From Pelagibacteraceae bacterium AG-430-P08 (lineage in GTDB: Bacteria > Pseudomonadota > Alphaproteobacteria > Pelagibacterales > Pelagibacteraceae), in assembly GCA_003212925.1 (NCBI GenBank), contig QCOL01000008.1, forward strand, positions 1 through 51,491: a DNA stretch of 51,491 nt. The letters are read 5' to 3'. The stretch's first letter is position 1. Each line of letters opens with the position of its first letter. A program made the position numbers and the translations under genes. Below are positions 35,850 to 42,909 of this stretch, piece after piece. Below the pieces are notes generated by a model. It was not told the DNA's origin and made no database searches. It was given only the letters and a program-made list of their open reading frames with translations.

Positions 35850-36177
35850 TTTTACCCAAAGTATTTAAAAGAATTACACCAATAATTATTAAACTTATTC
35901 CAACAATCCCATACAAGTTTGGAATTTGCTGATATTTAAAAACACCAAATAGTGTTACTGCAGTAATCGTTAAACCTCCATATGTTGCATATGTAAAACC
36001 AACTGGAATAATATTCATTGCTTTAGATAAACAAAAAATACAAGCAACTATAGATATGATACAAAAAATAGTTGGCCCAATTATTGTAAATCCATTAGTT
36101 GATTTTAAAAAACCATTTGAAGTTATTCCAAGAAGTATTGCTAAAGCTAAAAATATATAACCAGATAAATTTGCCAT
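35842..36177 (-). CDS. SMR-type membrane protein (second of a pair)
   Basis: A 111-residue four-helix protein of the small multidrug resistance fold: LLGITSNGFLKSTNGFT in helix 1, IIPVGFTYATYGGLTI in helices 2-3, IVGISLIIIGVILLN in helix 4. By alignment with EmrE, residue 14, the essential proton/substrate Glu, is Ile. It is thus unlikely to be a classical drug/proton antiporter. It follows the other SMR gene by three bases and is the last gene of the eleven-gene run 39633-35842. They may form a heterodimer. Confidence 0.85.
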   Translation of the reverse strand: MANLSGYIFLALAILLGITSNGFLKSTNGFTIIGPTIFCIISIVACIFCLSKAMNIIPVGFTYATYGGLTITAVTLFGVFKYQQIPNLYGIVGISLIIIGVILLNTLGKTS

Positions 36178-36180
36178 AAA

Positions 36181-36516
36181 TTATCCTGTTTTACCCAGCA
36201 GATTAACAATTAAGACTCCTGATATAATTAATATCAAACCAATAATTGTGAATAGATCAGGTACTTGATTGAATTTATATATTCCAACAATCGAAGTCGC
36301 CACGATACATAAACCAGCAAAAGATGCGTAGGTAATACCAACAGGTATAGTTTTCATCACTATTGAAAGAGTAAACATGCAACCAATTATTGTGATTGCA
36401 GTAATTAAACTAGGAACTAACAATGTGAAACCATTTGCACTTTTTGCAAAACTATTTGCTGCAGTTCCTAATATGACAGCAAGTATAAGAATTAGAAAAG
36501 CTATAACGTTACTCAC
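36181..36516 (-). CDS. SMR-type membrane protein (first of a pair)
   Basis: A 111-residue four-helix protein. Its similarity to EmrE is plain (AKSANGFTLLVPSL, KTIPVGITYASFAGLC, LILIISGVLIVNLLGK). The Glu14 of EmrE is Val here and Trp63 is Phe, whereas the Tyr60 equivalent (ITYASF) is kept. It pairs with the gene at 35842-36177, which has the same loss. It lies in the long small-gene operon, 15 bases after the DUF2798 gene. Confidence 0.86.
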   Translation of the reverse strand: MSNVIAFLILILAVILGTAANSFAKSANGFTLLVPSLITAITIIGCMFTLSIVMKTIPVGITYASFAGLCIVATSIVGIYKFNQVPDLFTIIGLILIISGVLIVNLLGKTG

Positions 36517-36531
36517 AAATAAAAGATATTC

Positions 36532-36753
36532 TTATTTGGTAATTTTATCTACAAATTTTTTAATCGGGGGACCTACAAGAAGAGCAGCAATTATTGCAAT
36601 TGGAAGACTTACTGACCATGCTTTAAAAAAACGGTCAACATACTCATTATCCATTCCAGTATTTATATAAGTAATTATTAGTGTCATTAAAAGACTCATC
36701 CCAAATCCCATAACTAATATAAATAAAAGGTTAGAATATTTTTTTGGAAACAT
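36532..36753 (-). CDS. DUF2798 membrane protein
   Basis: A 73-residue protein with two predicted helices (about 8-30 and 45-65). It matches the DUF2798 pattern: a first helix with MGFGMSLLMTLIIT and a second with AWSVSLPIAIIAALLVGPPI, ending in basic residues. The function of the family is unknown. It sits directly behind the TPR gene (two bases) in the small-gene operon. Confidence 0.8.
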   Translation of the reverse strand: MFPKKYSNLLFILVMGFGMSLLMTLIITYINTGMDNEYVDRFFKAWSVSLPIAIIAALLVGPPIKKFVDKITK

Positions 36754-36755
36754 TT

Positions 36756-37304
36756 TTAAATACTTTGTTTCTGCAATTCAATTTGAAGCTTTTCCATCAT
36801 AATCATAGGAGACTTCAAAAACGGATGAACTTTATGAGCTTCAATGTAACTATCAATAGCTTTTTCGTAGTTTTTTAAAGCTGTTTGAACTAAACCTTGG
36901 CCTGTTAGTGCACCGAAATGTCTTTTTTCTATCAAAAGCACTTTATCAATATCAGCTTGTGATAGCTCGTATTTACCCATTAAATATAATACCGTTGCTC
37001 TTTTATTCCAAGCTTCTGCCCAATTAGGATCAAGTTTAATGACTTCAGTAAATTTATCATATGCAGTATCAAGTTTATTCTCCATCATTGCAGATGAACC
37101 ATCAGCTAATAACTTTGTTAAATTATTTTTAGTTGGATGAGTAGTCCAAAGATCCCAAATTTTATCCTCTATTTTTTTTGAATTTTCAAAGTTTAAAGCA
37201 CTTTTTAATTGAACAAATAATTTATCGATTTCTTTTTTATTATCGTCAGCCAATAAAGACGATGAAAATAAGAAAAAAATAAAAATGAATGAAATTTTTT
37301 TCAC
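36756..37304 (-). CDS. Exported TPR protein
   Basis: A 182-residue protein with a Sec signal peptide (about 1-19, ISFIFIFFLFSSSLLA) followed by a helical region with at least two to three TPR-like repeats (for example ALNFENSKKIEDKIWDLWTT, DTAYDKFTEVIKLDPNWAEA, YEKAIDSYIEAHKVHP). Probably a periplasmic scaffold. No partner is known. It lies directly after the NTF2-like gene with no gap. Confidence 0.82.
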   Translation of the reverse strand: MKKISFIFIFFLFSSSLLADDNKKEIDKLFVQLKSALNFENSKKIEDKIWDLWTTHPTKNNLTKLLADGSSAMMENKLDTAYDKFTEVIKLDPNWAEAWNKRATVLYLMGKYELSQADIDKVLLIEKRHFGALTGQGLVQTALKNYEKAIDSYIEAHKVHPFLKSPMIMMEKLQIELQKQSI

Positions 37305-37625
37305 TTACTTAGACATTGGAGTAGCGCCAGTTTCTAAACTAACAATTTTTCCGTCTTTATATCTATAAACCGCCATTACAGCTTCAACATTTCCGTCATT
37401 AAATGTAACAAAAGAATGGTGTACACCCACTTCATCATTTTCATATACAACCCTAGTTTTATCTTGATTGATATCTCCACTCATTGCCCATTTTATAACA
37501 TCAGCTTTTCCTAAAGAATTTCCAGATTTATGCATTGTGAATTTAAAATCATCATGCAAAAGTTCATTCATAGTTGCCTCATCTTTTTTATCTATTGCAT
37601 CAGTGTATCTTTTTAATATCGACAT
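37305..37625 (-). CDS. NTF2-like / SnoaL-like protein
   Basis: A 106-residue protein that looks like one NTF2-fold domain: an N-terminal helix pair (ILKRYTDAIDKKDEATMNELL), a beta region (FKFTMHKSG, KTRVVYENDEVGVHHSFVTF) and AVYRYKDGKIVSLETG at the end, typical of the SnoaL/DUF4440 group. Such domains bind small molecules or act as isomerases; no active site is clear. It lies one base after the DUF1330 gene. Confidence 0.75.
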   Translation of the reverse strand: MSILKRYTDAIDKKDEATMNELLHDDFKFTMHKSGNSLGKADVIKWAMSGDINQDKTRVVYENDEVGVHHSFVTFNDGNVEAVMAVYRYKDGKIVSLETGATPMSK

Positions 37626-37626
37626 T

Positions 37627-37914
37627 TTATACTCCTTTAATTATTATTCCGTTACCAATTGAGTTTTCTAAACGGATTTGTTTAATTGGTTTGTATTCAT
37701 CAGAGTTATACCACTCTAAAGCTTTTTCATAACTTGGAAATTTAATAACAACTGTTCTAGGATATGCCCAAGTTCCTTCTAATACTTTTGTTTCACCACC
37801 TCTGACAATATATTCTCCACCAAATTTTTCAGCAATAGGTCTCACTTTTTCTACGTACTCTTTATATTCCTCAGGTTTTTTTACCTCTATGTTGAATATC
37901 GCAAACCCAGACAT
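37627..37914 (-). CDS. DUF1330 protein
   Basis: A 95-residue protein of the DUF1330 family, a dimeric alpha/beta-barrel fold: GFAIFNIEVKKPEEYKEYVE, then KFGGEYIVRGGETKVLEG and TVVIKFPSYEKALEWYNSDE, and KPIKQIRLENS. The role is unknown. Its start overlaps the stop of the preceding membrane-protein gene by one base, so the pair is translationally coupled. Confidence 0.88.
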   Translation of the reverse strand: MSGFAIFNIEVKKPEEYKEYVEKVRPIAEKFGGEYIVRGGETKVLEGTWAYPRTVVIKFPSYEKALEWYNSDEYKPIKQIRLENSIGNGIIIKGV

Positions 37915-38330
37915 TAAGTGTAAATTTTATCAGCTAATCCGTAGCATAAAATTGCACTCATAATCGTAAATACAAACGGCGCAATAACACCCTCATTTGT
38001 AGTTTTCTCATTCACACCTGTTTTATCTATTTTAATAGAATAAAAATTACATAAAAAAATACATAGATTATTTATAAAAACTAAATTTAAGAATCCCCAT
38101 GTATTTTCCAAACCTCCAGGCCTTATAAAACCTACATAGATTGACATTAAAAATACAGCAAGCATAAATGCTCCTGCCATTCTAATCATTATTGCTCCAC
38201 TTGGATCTATACCAAATCTTTCCATGAAGCTTTTGGTGCCAAAAATAGTTTGAAATGCGTAAACACCAACTCCAATAAAATGAACTAAGTAAATTATTAA
38301 ATAAAATATCCCATTAAATTTTTCTATCAT
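37914..38330 (-). CDS. Four-helix inner-membrane protein, unknown function
   Basis: A 138-residue protein with four predicted membrane helices (about 8-30, 45-68, 78-99, 117-134). Features include FGTKSFMERFGIDPSGAIMI between the first two helices and GLENTWGFLNLVFINN before the third. I cannot assign a known family; DoxX-like or DUF4345-like proteins are remote possibilities. It lies between the 104-residue gene (8 bases) and DUF1330 (overlap). Confidence 0.75.
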   Translation of the reverse strand: MIEKFNGIFYLIIYLVHFIGVGVYAFQTIFGTKSFMERFGIDPSGAIMIRMAGAFMLAVFLMSIYVGFIRPGGLENTWGFLNLVFINNLCIFLCNFYSIKIDKTGVNEKTTNEGVIAPFVFTIMSAILCYGLADKIYT

Positions 38331-38338
38331 TTTATCTC

Positions 38339-38653
38339 CTAATCGTTAAAAACCATTCTCATTTCATCCTGAATTGTACCTTCTTTAAAAACATCCTTCA
38401 TTTTTTTCTGAAGTTCAATGAATTCAGGATCAGCTGACATGTTTGTATCATTTTCAAACGCTTTATCAGTAAACTGTTCACCCACAAGTGTTTCTCTTAC
38501 CGTCCTTGGGTTCCCACCAATTTGAAATGAAAAGTAAACTTCATGTTCTGGATAATGTTTTTTTCTAACTTTTGCTAAGCCTTTAGAGATTTCCATAGCC
38601 TCACCAAGTTTATCATCATAAACCCCAATAGTTCTTGTGTAGATTGCTTTCAT
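38339..38653 (-). CDS. Small cytosolic protein, probable dimeric alpha/beta barrel
   Basis: A 104-residue protein: strand KAIYTRTIGVY, helix EAMEISKGLAKVRKKHY, strand EVYFSFQIGG, and a second helical half (DPEFIELQKKMKDVF), a layout like antibiotic-biosynthesis-monooxygenase or EthD-type folds. No family is recognised with certainty. It has no signal peptide, no cysteine and many charged residues. It is the fourth gene of the small-gene operon. Confidence 0.65.
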   Translation of the reverse strand: MKAIYTRTIGVYDDKLGEAMEISKGLAKVRKKHYPEHEVYFSFQIGGNPRTVRETLVGEQFTDKAFENDTNMSADPEFIELQKKMKDVFKEGTIQDEMRMVFND

Positions 38654-38664
38654 AAATCTTCCTC

Positions 38665-38952
38665 TTAAGCGTTATAGTCCATTACTTGATCAGTACACTC
38701 AGTAAATTTATGAGGCTCAAAGAAATCATTCATTTGACCTAATTGATTATTGATATCCGCTTCACTGTTAGCTTTCCACCAACAAAACATTTGCATTGTA
38801 TCACCTGGGGTGTTCCAAGTCATTTGACATGCTGCTTTATCACTTGTCATTGATTTAACAATGTCTTCCATTTTCATTGAGGCTACTGTTTCACTAAATT
38901 TATCTTTCATTTCTTTAGATTTAAAAGTGTGAGTTACCATATAGTTTTTCAT
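38665..38952 (-). CDS. Small cytosolic protein, unknown, possibly dimeric alpha/beta barrel
   Basis: A 95-residue protein with the strand-helix-strand rhythm of a ferredoxin-like fold: MVTHTFKSKEMKDKFSETVA, QMTWNTPGDTMQMFCWWKAN, then an amphipathic helix EADINNQLGQMNDFFEPHKF. It is rich in Met and Trp and has three cysteines. I do not recognise a named family. It is 14 bases from the preceding gene, within the small-gene operon. Confidence 0.6.
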   Translation of the reverse strand: MKNYMVTHTFKSKEMKDKFSETVASMKMEDIVKSMTSDKAACQMTWNTPGDTMQMFCWWKANSEADINNQLGQMNDFFEPHKFTECTDQVMDYNA

Positions 38953-38966
38953 TTTTTCCCTTTCGA

Positions 38967-39251
38967 TTATTTTGCTTTAGTTAAGTGATAAACTGAGTAA
39001 CTGTCCAACACTGCTGACATAATAGGTTTTGATACTTCAGTTCCCTCTATAAATTTATATAGAGCTGCCTCGTCAGTACAAAAAATCTTAAACATAACGG
39101 TGCTTTTATCTGGTGTTACTGTTCCAATTGTTTTTTCTACTACTGCAACTTTTGCTCTTTCTGCTAAACCTTCAGGTGATTGCATAAATCCCATAAATTT
39201 TTCAAACATTCCCTCTTTTAATTTAGCTACTACTAACATTTCTTTTTCCAT
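38967..39251 (-). CDS. Small cytosolic protein, unknown, possibly dimeric alpha/beta barrel
   Basis: A 94-residue protein: strand EMLVVAKLK, helix GMFEKFMGFMQSPEGLAERA, strands VVEKTIGTVTP and TVMFKIFCTDEAALYKFIEG, and VLDSYSVYHLTKAK at the end. This pattern suggests a stress-type dimeric barrel of the DUF3764 kind, but I am not sure. It is second in the operon, 10 bases behind the periplasmic protein gene. Confidence 0.6.
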   Translation of the reverse strand: MEKEMLVVAKLKEGMFEKFMGFMQSPEGLAERAKVAVVEKTIGTVTPDKSTVMFKIFCTDEAALYKFIEGTEVSKPIMSAVLDSYSVYHLTKAK

Positions 39252-39261
39252 AAATTTCTCC

Positions 39262-39633
39262 CTAATATAAAGTTTGAACTACTTTTTTTACTCTTTCAGC
39301 TCCATTAGGAACTAAAGCTTCAACAAAAGTATGACATTTGTCAGTTATAGTTTTGTCGTATTTTGAGCCGTAATGTTTATCAACTGCTTTGTTTACTCCA
39401 GCATCCCAATCTTTTTCTGGAATACCTATTTCAAGCGCATAGGTTTTTAAAACTTTCACAGTTGAAATTGATTTTTCTTTCATTCCGTACTCAAATTTTT
39501 CACCTGATGGAAGAAAGTAGTTGGCCATATAAATACCAACACAATCCCATGCTTTTGATTTATCTTTATCACTCATTTCTGCATTAGCAGATGTAAAGAT
39601 GAAAAAAGATAAAAATATAATAATTTTTTTCAT
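39262..39633 (-). CDS. Small periplasmic protein with one disulfide pair, unknown function
   Basis: A 123-residue protein with a clear Sec signal peptide (KKIIIFLSFFIFTSANA, likely cleaved after Ala18) and a mature helical domain with two cysteines, Cys31 (AWDCVGIYMANYF) and Cys100 (TDKCHTFVEAL), that may form a disulfide. There is no recognised family. It is the first gene of the eleven-gene run; a 20-bp palindrome lies 34 bases upstream of its start. Confidence 0.7.
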   Translation of the reverse strand: MKKIIIFLSFFIFTSANAEMSDKDKSKAWDCVGIYMANYFLPSGEKFEYGMKEKSISTVKVLKTYALEIGIPEKDWDAGVNKAVDKHYGSKYDKTITDKCHTFVEALVPNGAERVKKVVQTLY

Positions 39634-39666
39634 AATCTCCCGACGTTAAATAATATTAATATAAAA

Positions 39667-39686
39667 ATGTAACTGTTTTGTTACAT
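39667..39686. promoter_or_regulatory. 20-bp palindrome, candidate operator of the small-gene operon
   Basis: The sequence ATGTAAC-tgtttt-GTTACAT is a perfect 7+7 inverted repeat with a 6-base spacer, 34 bases upstream of the first gene (39633, minus strand) and just beyond the cysK stop. The short stem with AT-rich arms and no T run is more like a dimeric-regulator site (TetR, GntR or Crp/Fnr type) than a terminator. Its regulator is unknown. Confidence 0.5.
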
Positions 39687-39701
39687 GCCTGGTATGCGTT
39701 A

Positions 39702-40703
39702 TTATAACCAGCTAGGAATAGGGAGGTTTTTTTCCTTTAAAAAAGATTTATTAAACATCTTTGAGTTGTATTTATCTGATCTATCACAAAGAATTGTTAC
39801 AATTGTTTTTCCTGGGCCTAGCTCTTTTCCTAATCTAATTGCACCTGCAATATTTACTCCACAACTAGTTCCTAAACTTAACCCCTCATGCTGTATTAAA
39901 TCATAAAGCACGGGTAATGACTCTTGATCACTGATTGAAAAAGCACCATCAATTTTAGCTTCAGCGAAGTTTTTAGTTATTCTGCTTGAACCAATACCTT
40001 CAGTTATCGATCCACCTTCAGCTTTAAGTTCACCATTCATAATATGATTATAAAGTGCAGAGCCTGTAGGATCTGATAAATAAATTTTTATATTCTTATT
40101 TTTTTCTTTGAGAAATTTACTTACACCACCGATAGTGCCTCCGGTTCCTGACGCACAGACAAAGCCATCTACTTTACCATCAGTTTGTTCCCAAATCTCT
40201 GGTCCAGTCGTTTCGTAATGACCTTTTGCATTAGCAGTGTTATCAAATTGGTTTGCCCAAACTACACCCTTGTTATTTGTACTTTTTAATTCTTCAGCAA
40301 GACGACCCGCAACTTTTACATAGTTACCATCATCTTTGTATGGCTTAGGTGGAACTAATCTAAGATCTGCACCAATATTTTTTAAAGTATCTTTTTTTTC
40401 TTGGGTTTGGTTGTCATTCATTACAATAATTGTCTTATAACCTAAGGAATTTCCTAAAAGACATAAACCAATCCCAGTATTACCCGCAGTACCTTCAACA
40501 ACTATTCCACCTTCTGAAATTAGTTTTTTTTCTTGTGCATCTTTTATTAGTGCAAGAGCAGCTCTATCTTTAACAGATCCACCTGGATTTAGGTACTCCG
40601 CTTTTCCATAAATATTACATCCAGTGATCTCAGAGGCTGCTTTTAATTTTATTAATGGAGTATTACCAACTGACTCAATAAAGTTATTTTTAATTTGTGA
40701 CAT
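39702..40703 (-). CDS. cysK: Cysteine synthase (O-acetylserine sulfhydrylase)
   Basis: PLP enzyme forming cysteine from O-acetylserine and sulfide. The 333 residues contain VGNTPLIKLKAASE, the PLP lysine in LNPGGSVKDRAAL, VEGTAGNTGIGLCLLG (the asparagine loop TAGNTG), CASGTGGTIGGVSKF for phosphate binding, and EGIGSSRIT. The CysK family is likely, although the protein is somewhat longer than E. coli CysK and ends in a short tail. It shares one base with cysE upstream; the two are an operon. Confidence 0.92.
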   Translation of the reverse strand: MSQIKNNFIESVGNTPLIKLKAASEITGCNIYGKAEYLNPGGSVKDRAALALIKDAQEKKLISEGGIVVEGTAGNTGIGLCLLGNSLGYKTIIVMNDNQTQEKKDTLKNIGADLRLVPPKPYKDDGNYVKVAGRLAEELKSTNNKGVVWANQFDNTANAKGHYETTGPEIWEQTDGKVDGFVCASGTGGTIGGVSKFLKEKNKNIKIYLSDPTGSALYNHIMNGELKAEGGSITEGIGSSRITKNFAEAKIDGAFSISDQESLPVLYDLIQHEGLSLGTSCGVNIAGAIRLGKELGPGKTIVTILCDRSDKYNSKMFNKSFLKEKNLPIPSWL

Positions 40704-41272
40704 TAATCTTTATCTTTATCAGTAACAGCATAAGGTTGAAATCCTTTTGTAGCATCACCAACTCTTGTAGCTGGAATTCCTACCATTATTGATTTCTCTG
40801 GAACATTTTTTGTAACTACTGCATTTGCACCGATTAAGGAATTTTTACCAACTGTTATTGGTCCTAAAATTTGAGCACCAGATCCAACAACAACATTATC
40901 CTCTAAAGTTGGATGTCTTTTAGTATTTCTTTGATCATTAGTGTTTATACTTGGAGCAATTCCACCTAATGTAACATTATGATAAATAGTAACATTGTTT
41001 CCAATCTCAGATGTCTCACCGATAACAACGCCCATACCGTGATCAATAAATAAATTTTTTCCAATCTTTGCCTTTGGATGAATTTCTATTCCTGTTAAAA
41101 ATCTTGAAAATTGAGAAATGATTCTTGCAACTAAATCAAATTTTGCTATTGCAAAAAAATTTGCAATTTTATGAAAAAAAATAGCCTTAACCCCTGGGTA
41201 AGTTAATACAAGACTTAACTTAGATTTTGCCGCAGGATCTCTGTCTATTATAGATTGTAAAAAATCAGTCAT
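40703..41272 (-). CDS. cysE: Serine O-acetyltransferase
   Basis: Makes O-acetylserine for CysK. The 189-residue left-handed beta-helix protein has the N-terminal [34 protein letters not shown] with the catalytic Asp-His, then [10 protein letters not shown] and [19 protein letters not shown]. It lacks the long N-terminal domain of E. coli CysE and resembles the short form. Feedback inhibition cannot be predicted from this. It is 72 bases from the divergent VOC gene. Confidence 0.94.
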   Translation of the reverse strand: MTDFLQSIIDRDPAAKSKLSLVLTYPGVKAIFFHKIANFFAIAKFDLVARIISQFSRFLTGIEIHPKAKIGKNLFIDHGMGVVIGETSEIGNNVTIYHNVTLGGIAPSINTNDQRNTKRHPTLEDNVVVGSGAQILGPITVGKNSLIGANAVVTKNVPEKSIMVGIPATRVGDATKGFQPYAVTDKDKD

Positions 41273-41286
41273 CTAATTTTGTCAGC

Positions 41287-41315
41287 TTGATAAAAATAAT
41301 TAATGTCTATATAAT
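41287..41315 (+). promoter_or_regulatory. Sigma-70-type promoter of the VOC-protein gene
   Basis: TTGATA (41287-41292), 17-base spacer, TATAAT (41310-41315), an almost ideal vegetative promoter. The transcript would start near 41322 and the gene has AAAGGAG 5 bases before the ATG at 41345. It is the clearest promoter in the window apart from that of suf. Confidence 0.7.
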
Positions 41316-41344
41316 GTGTTTAAACAGTATTTAAAGGAGAAATA

Positions 41345-41755
41345 ATGTACAAAAATACTAATTGTTTTCATCTAGCAATCCCATGTGGAGATCTAGAAAC
41401 AGCAAAAAAGTTTTATAGTGAAACTTTGGGCTGCCGACTTGATAATTCAGCACAAGAATGGGCTGATGTTGACTTTTGGGGAAATGAATTAACTCTCCAT
41501 GCAAGTGAGCATAAACTAGATAACGAGAGACACGATGTAGATATGGGTAACGTTTCTGTTCCTCACTTTGGAGTTCATTTATCAAGAAAAGATTTTGATA
41601 CTTTAAAAAATAGATTAAAAGAAAAAGGTGCAAAGTACTACGATGAGCCTTATCTTAGATTTAAAGGAACAAAATACGAGCAAGAAACATTTTTTGTAAA
41701 AGATCCTAACGAAAATATTCTAGAGATTAAAACTTTAACAGCTAATCCAGAATAA
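41345..41755 (+). CDS. VOC/glyoxalase-like protein
   Basis: A 136-residue vicinal oxygen chelate protein: NCFHLAIPCGDLETAKKFYS at the N-terminus, HFGVHLSRKDFDTLKNRL in the second half, and FFVKDPNENILEIKTL near the end. The probable metal ligands are the His residues of FHLAI and HFGVH and the Glu of LEIKT. Substrate unknown; it could be a dioxygenase or resistance protein. A strong promoter and Shine-Dalgarno precede it. It may be co-transcribed with the LysE gene 11 bases downstream. Confidence 0.85.
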   Translation: MYKNTNCFHLAIPCGDLETAKKFYSETLGCRLDNSAQEWADVDFWGNELTLHASEHKLDNERHDVDMGNVSVPHFGVHLSRKDFDTLKNRLKEKGAKYYDEPYLRFKGTKYEQETFFVKDPNENILEIKTLTANPE

Positions 41756-41766
41756 TTTTAGTTTAG

Positions 41767-42381
41767 ATGGAATACCTGGTACTAGGTTTTATTACCGGGC
41801 TTAGTTTAATCCTAGCGATTGGTGCTCAAAATATCTTTGTAATAGAACAAGGGCTAAAAAAACAGTATGTTTTTTTAGTCTGTTTAATTTGCTCATTTTC
41901 AGACCTAATTTTGATTTTTTCAGGTATTCTTTTATTCCACTTTTTTCATCAATATTTTAATATATTTATAGAGCTAACTTTAAACATCTGTTTAATAATT
42001 TTTTTAATCTATTTTATATATTCAAAAATTAAATCTTTTAGTATTAGCGCTAATTTCAATATTGAAAAAAAAGAGACTAATAGTTCTAAGATTATATTGA
42101 AGACACTTGGTTTCACCTACCTAAATGCACATGTTTACTCCGATACAGTTTTCTTTTTAGGAAATTTTTCAAAAAATTTTTTGTTTGATGAAAAAATCTA
42201 TTTTGCTATTGGAGCTTCTGTAGCATCTTTTATATTTTTCTTTTTATTGGGTTATTCATCGGTATATTTTTCAAAATATGCTCAGAGCGATAAAACGTGG
42301 AAATATATTAATGGATTCATTATTAGCTTCATGTCTTTGCTGACAATTTATATAATTAAAGAAACGGCATATTTTCTTTAG
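41767..42381 (+). CDS. LysE/ArgO-family amino acid exporter
   Basis: A 204-residue protein with about six membrane helices. LVLGFITGLSLILAIGAQN at the N-terminus and the FVIEQGLKKQYVF loop match the LysE/ArgO family, which exports basic amino acids. It has lost part of the usual loops, giving a short central domain, and is rich in Phe. The substrate is not predictable beyond the family. It follows the VOC gene directly. Confidence 0.84.
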   Translation: MEYLVLGFITGLSLILAIGAQNIFVIEQGLKKQYVFLVCLICSFSDLILIFSGILLFHFFHQYFNIFIELTLNICLIIFLIYFIYSKIKSFSISANFNIEKKETNSSKIILKTLGFTYLNAHVYSDTVFFLGNFSKNFLFDEKIYFAIGASVASFIFFFLLGYSSVYFSKYAQSDKTWKYINGFIISFMSLLTIYIIKETAYFL

Positions 42382-42450
42382 TTAAAAGCATTTTTGAGTG
42401 ACAATTATAGCGCATGTTAAAATCTCTATTTCAAATTAATCTTATTTAAT

Positions 42451-42909
42451 ATGCTTTTAAGAAGAAAAATTTTGAAATTATTTGGACTCTCTATACTTTT
42501 TGTATCATTGCCTTATCAATTCTTAAAATCAGCTACAAAAAAAATTATTAATCCTGATCTGACTAAAGCCCAAAAAGATATAATGTTTAATGAGGGCACT
42601 GAGAGACCGTTTACCAGTAAACTACTTGAAGAAAAGAGAAATGGTTTTTATCATTGCGCAAACTGTGGAGCAAAGTTATTTTCATCAAAAGCAAAATTCG
42701 ATAGTGGCACGGGTTGGCCTTCTTTTTCTGAAGCTTTGCCAGGAGCTTTTAAAACTAAGATTGATTATTCTTTTGGAATGAAAAGAATTGAATATCATTG
42801 TGCAACTTGTGGTGTACATCATGGCCACGTTTTCTTAGACGGACCTACTGCTACTGGAAAAAGATTTTGTAATAATGGATTGTGTTTAATTTTTGTACCA
42901 GAGAATTAA
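42451..42909 (+). CDS. msrB: Peptide methionine-(R)-S-oxide reductase with N-terminal export signal
   Basis: Repairs R-sulfoxides of methionine. The 152 residues carry the four zinc cysteines (Cys69, Cys72 in HCANCG; Cys117, Cys120 in HCATCG), GTGWPSF, HHGHVFLDGP and the catalytic Cys140 in RFCNNG. The N-terminal 28 residues (LLRRKILKLFGLSILFVSL) look like a twin-arginine or Sec signal, so the enzyme is probably exported. It converges on the HisD-like gene with a 4-base overlap. An extra Cys at 145 could be a resolving cysteine. Confidence 0.9.
   Translation: MLLRRKILKLFGLSILFVSLPYQFLKSATKKIINPDLTKAQKDIMFNEGTERPFTSKLLEEKRNGFYHCANCGAKLFSSKAKFDSGTGWPSFSEALPGAFKTKIDYSFGMKRIEYHCATCGVHHGHVFLDGPTATGKRFCNNGLCLIFVPEN

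Noticed and set aside
39687..39701. The 39667-39686 palindrome as terminator of cysK
   Set aside because: The stem is only 7 bp and AT-rich, and no T run follows on the minus strand; operator is the better reading.
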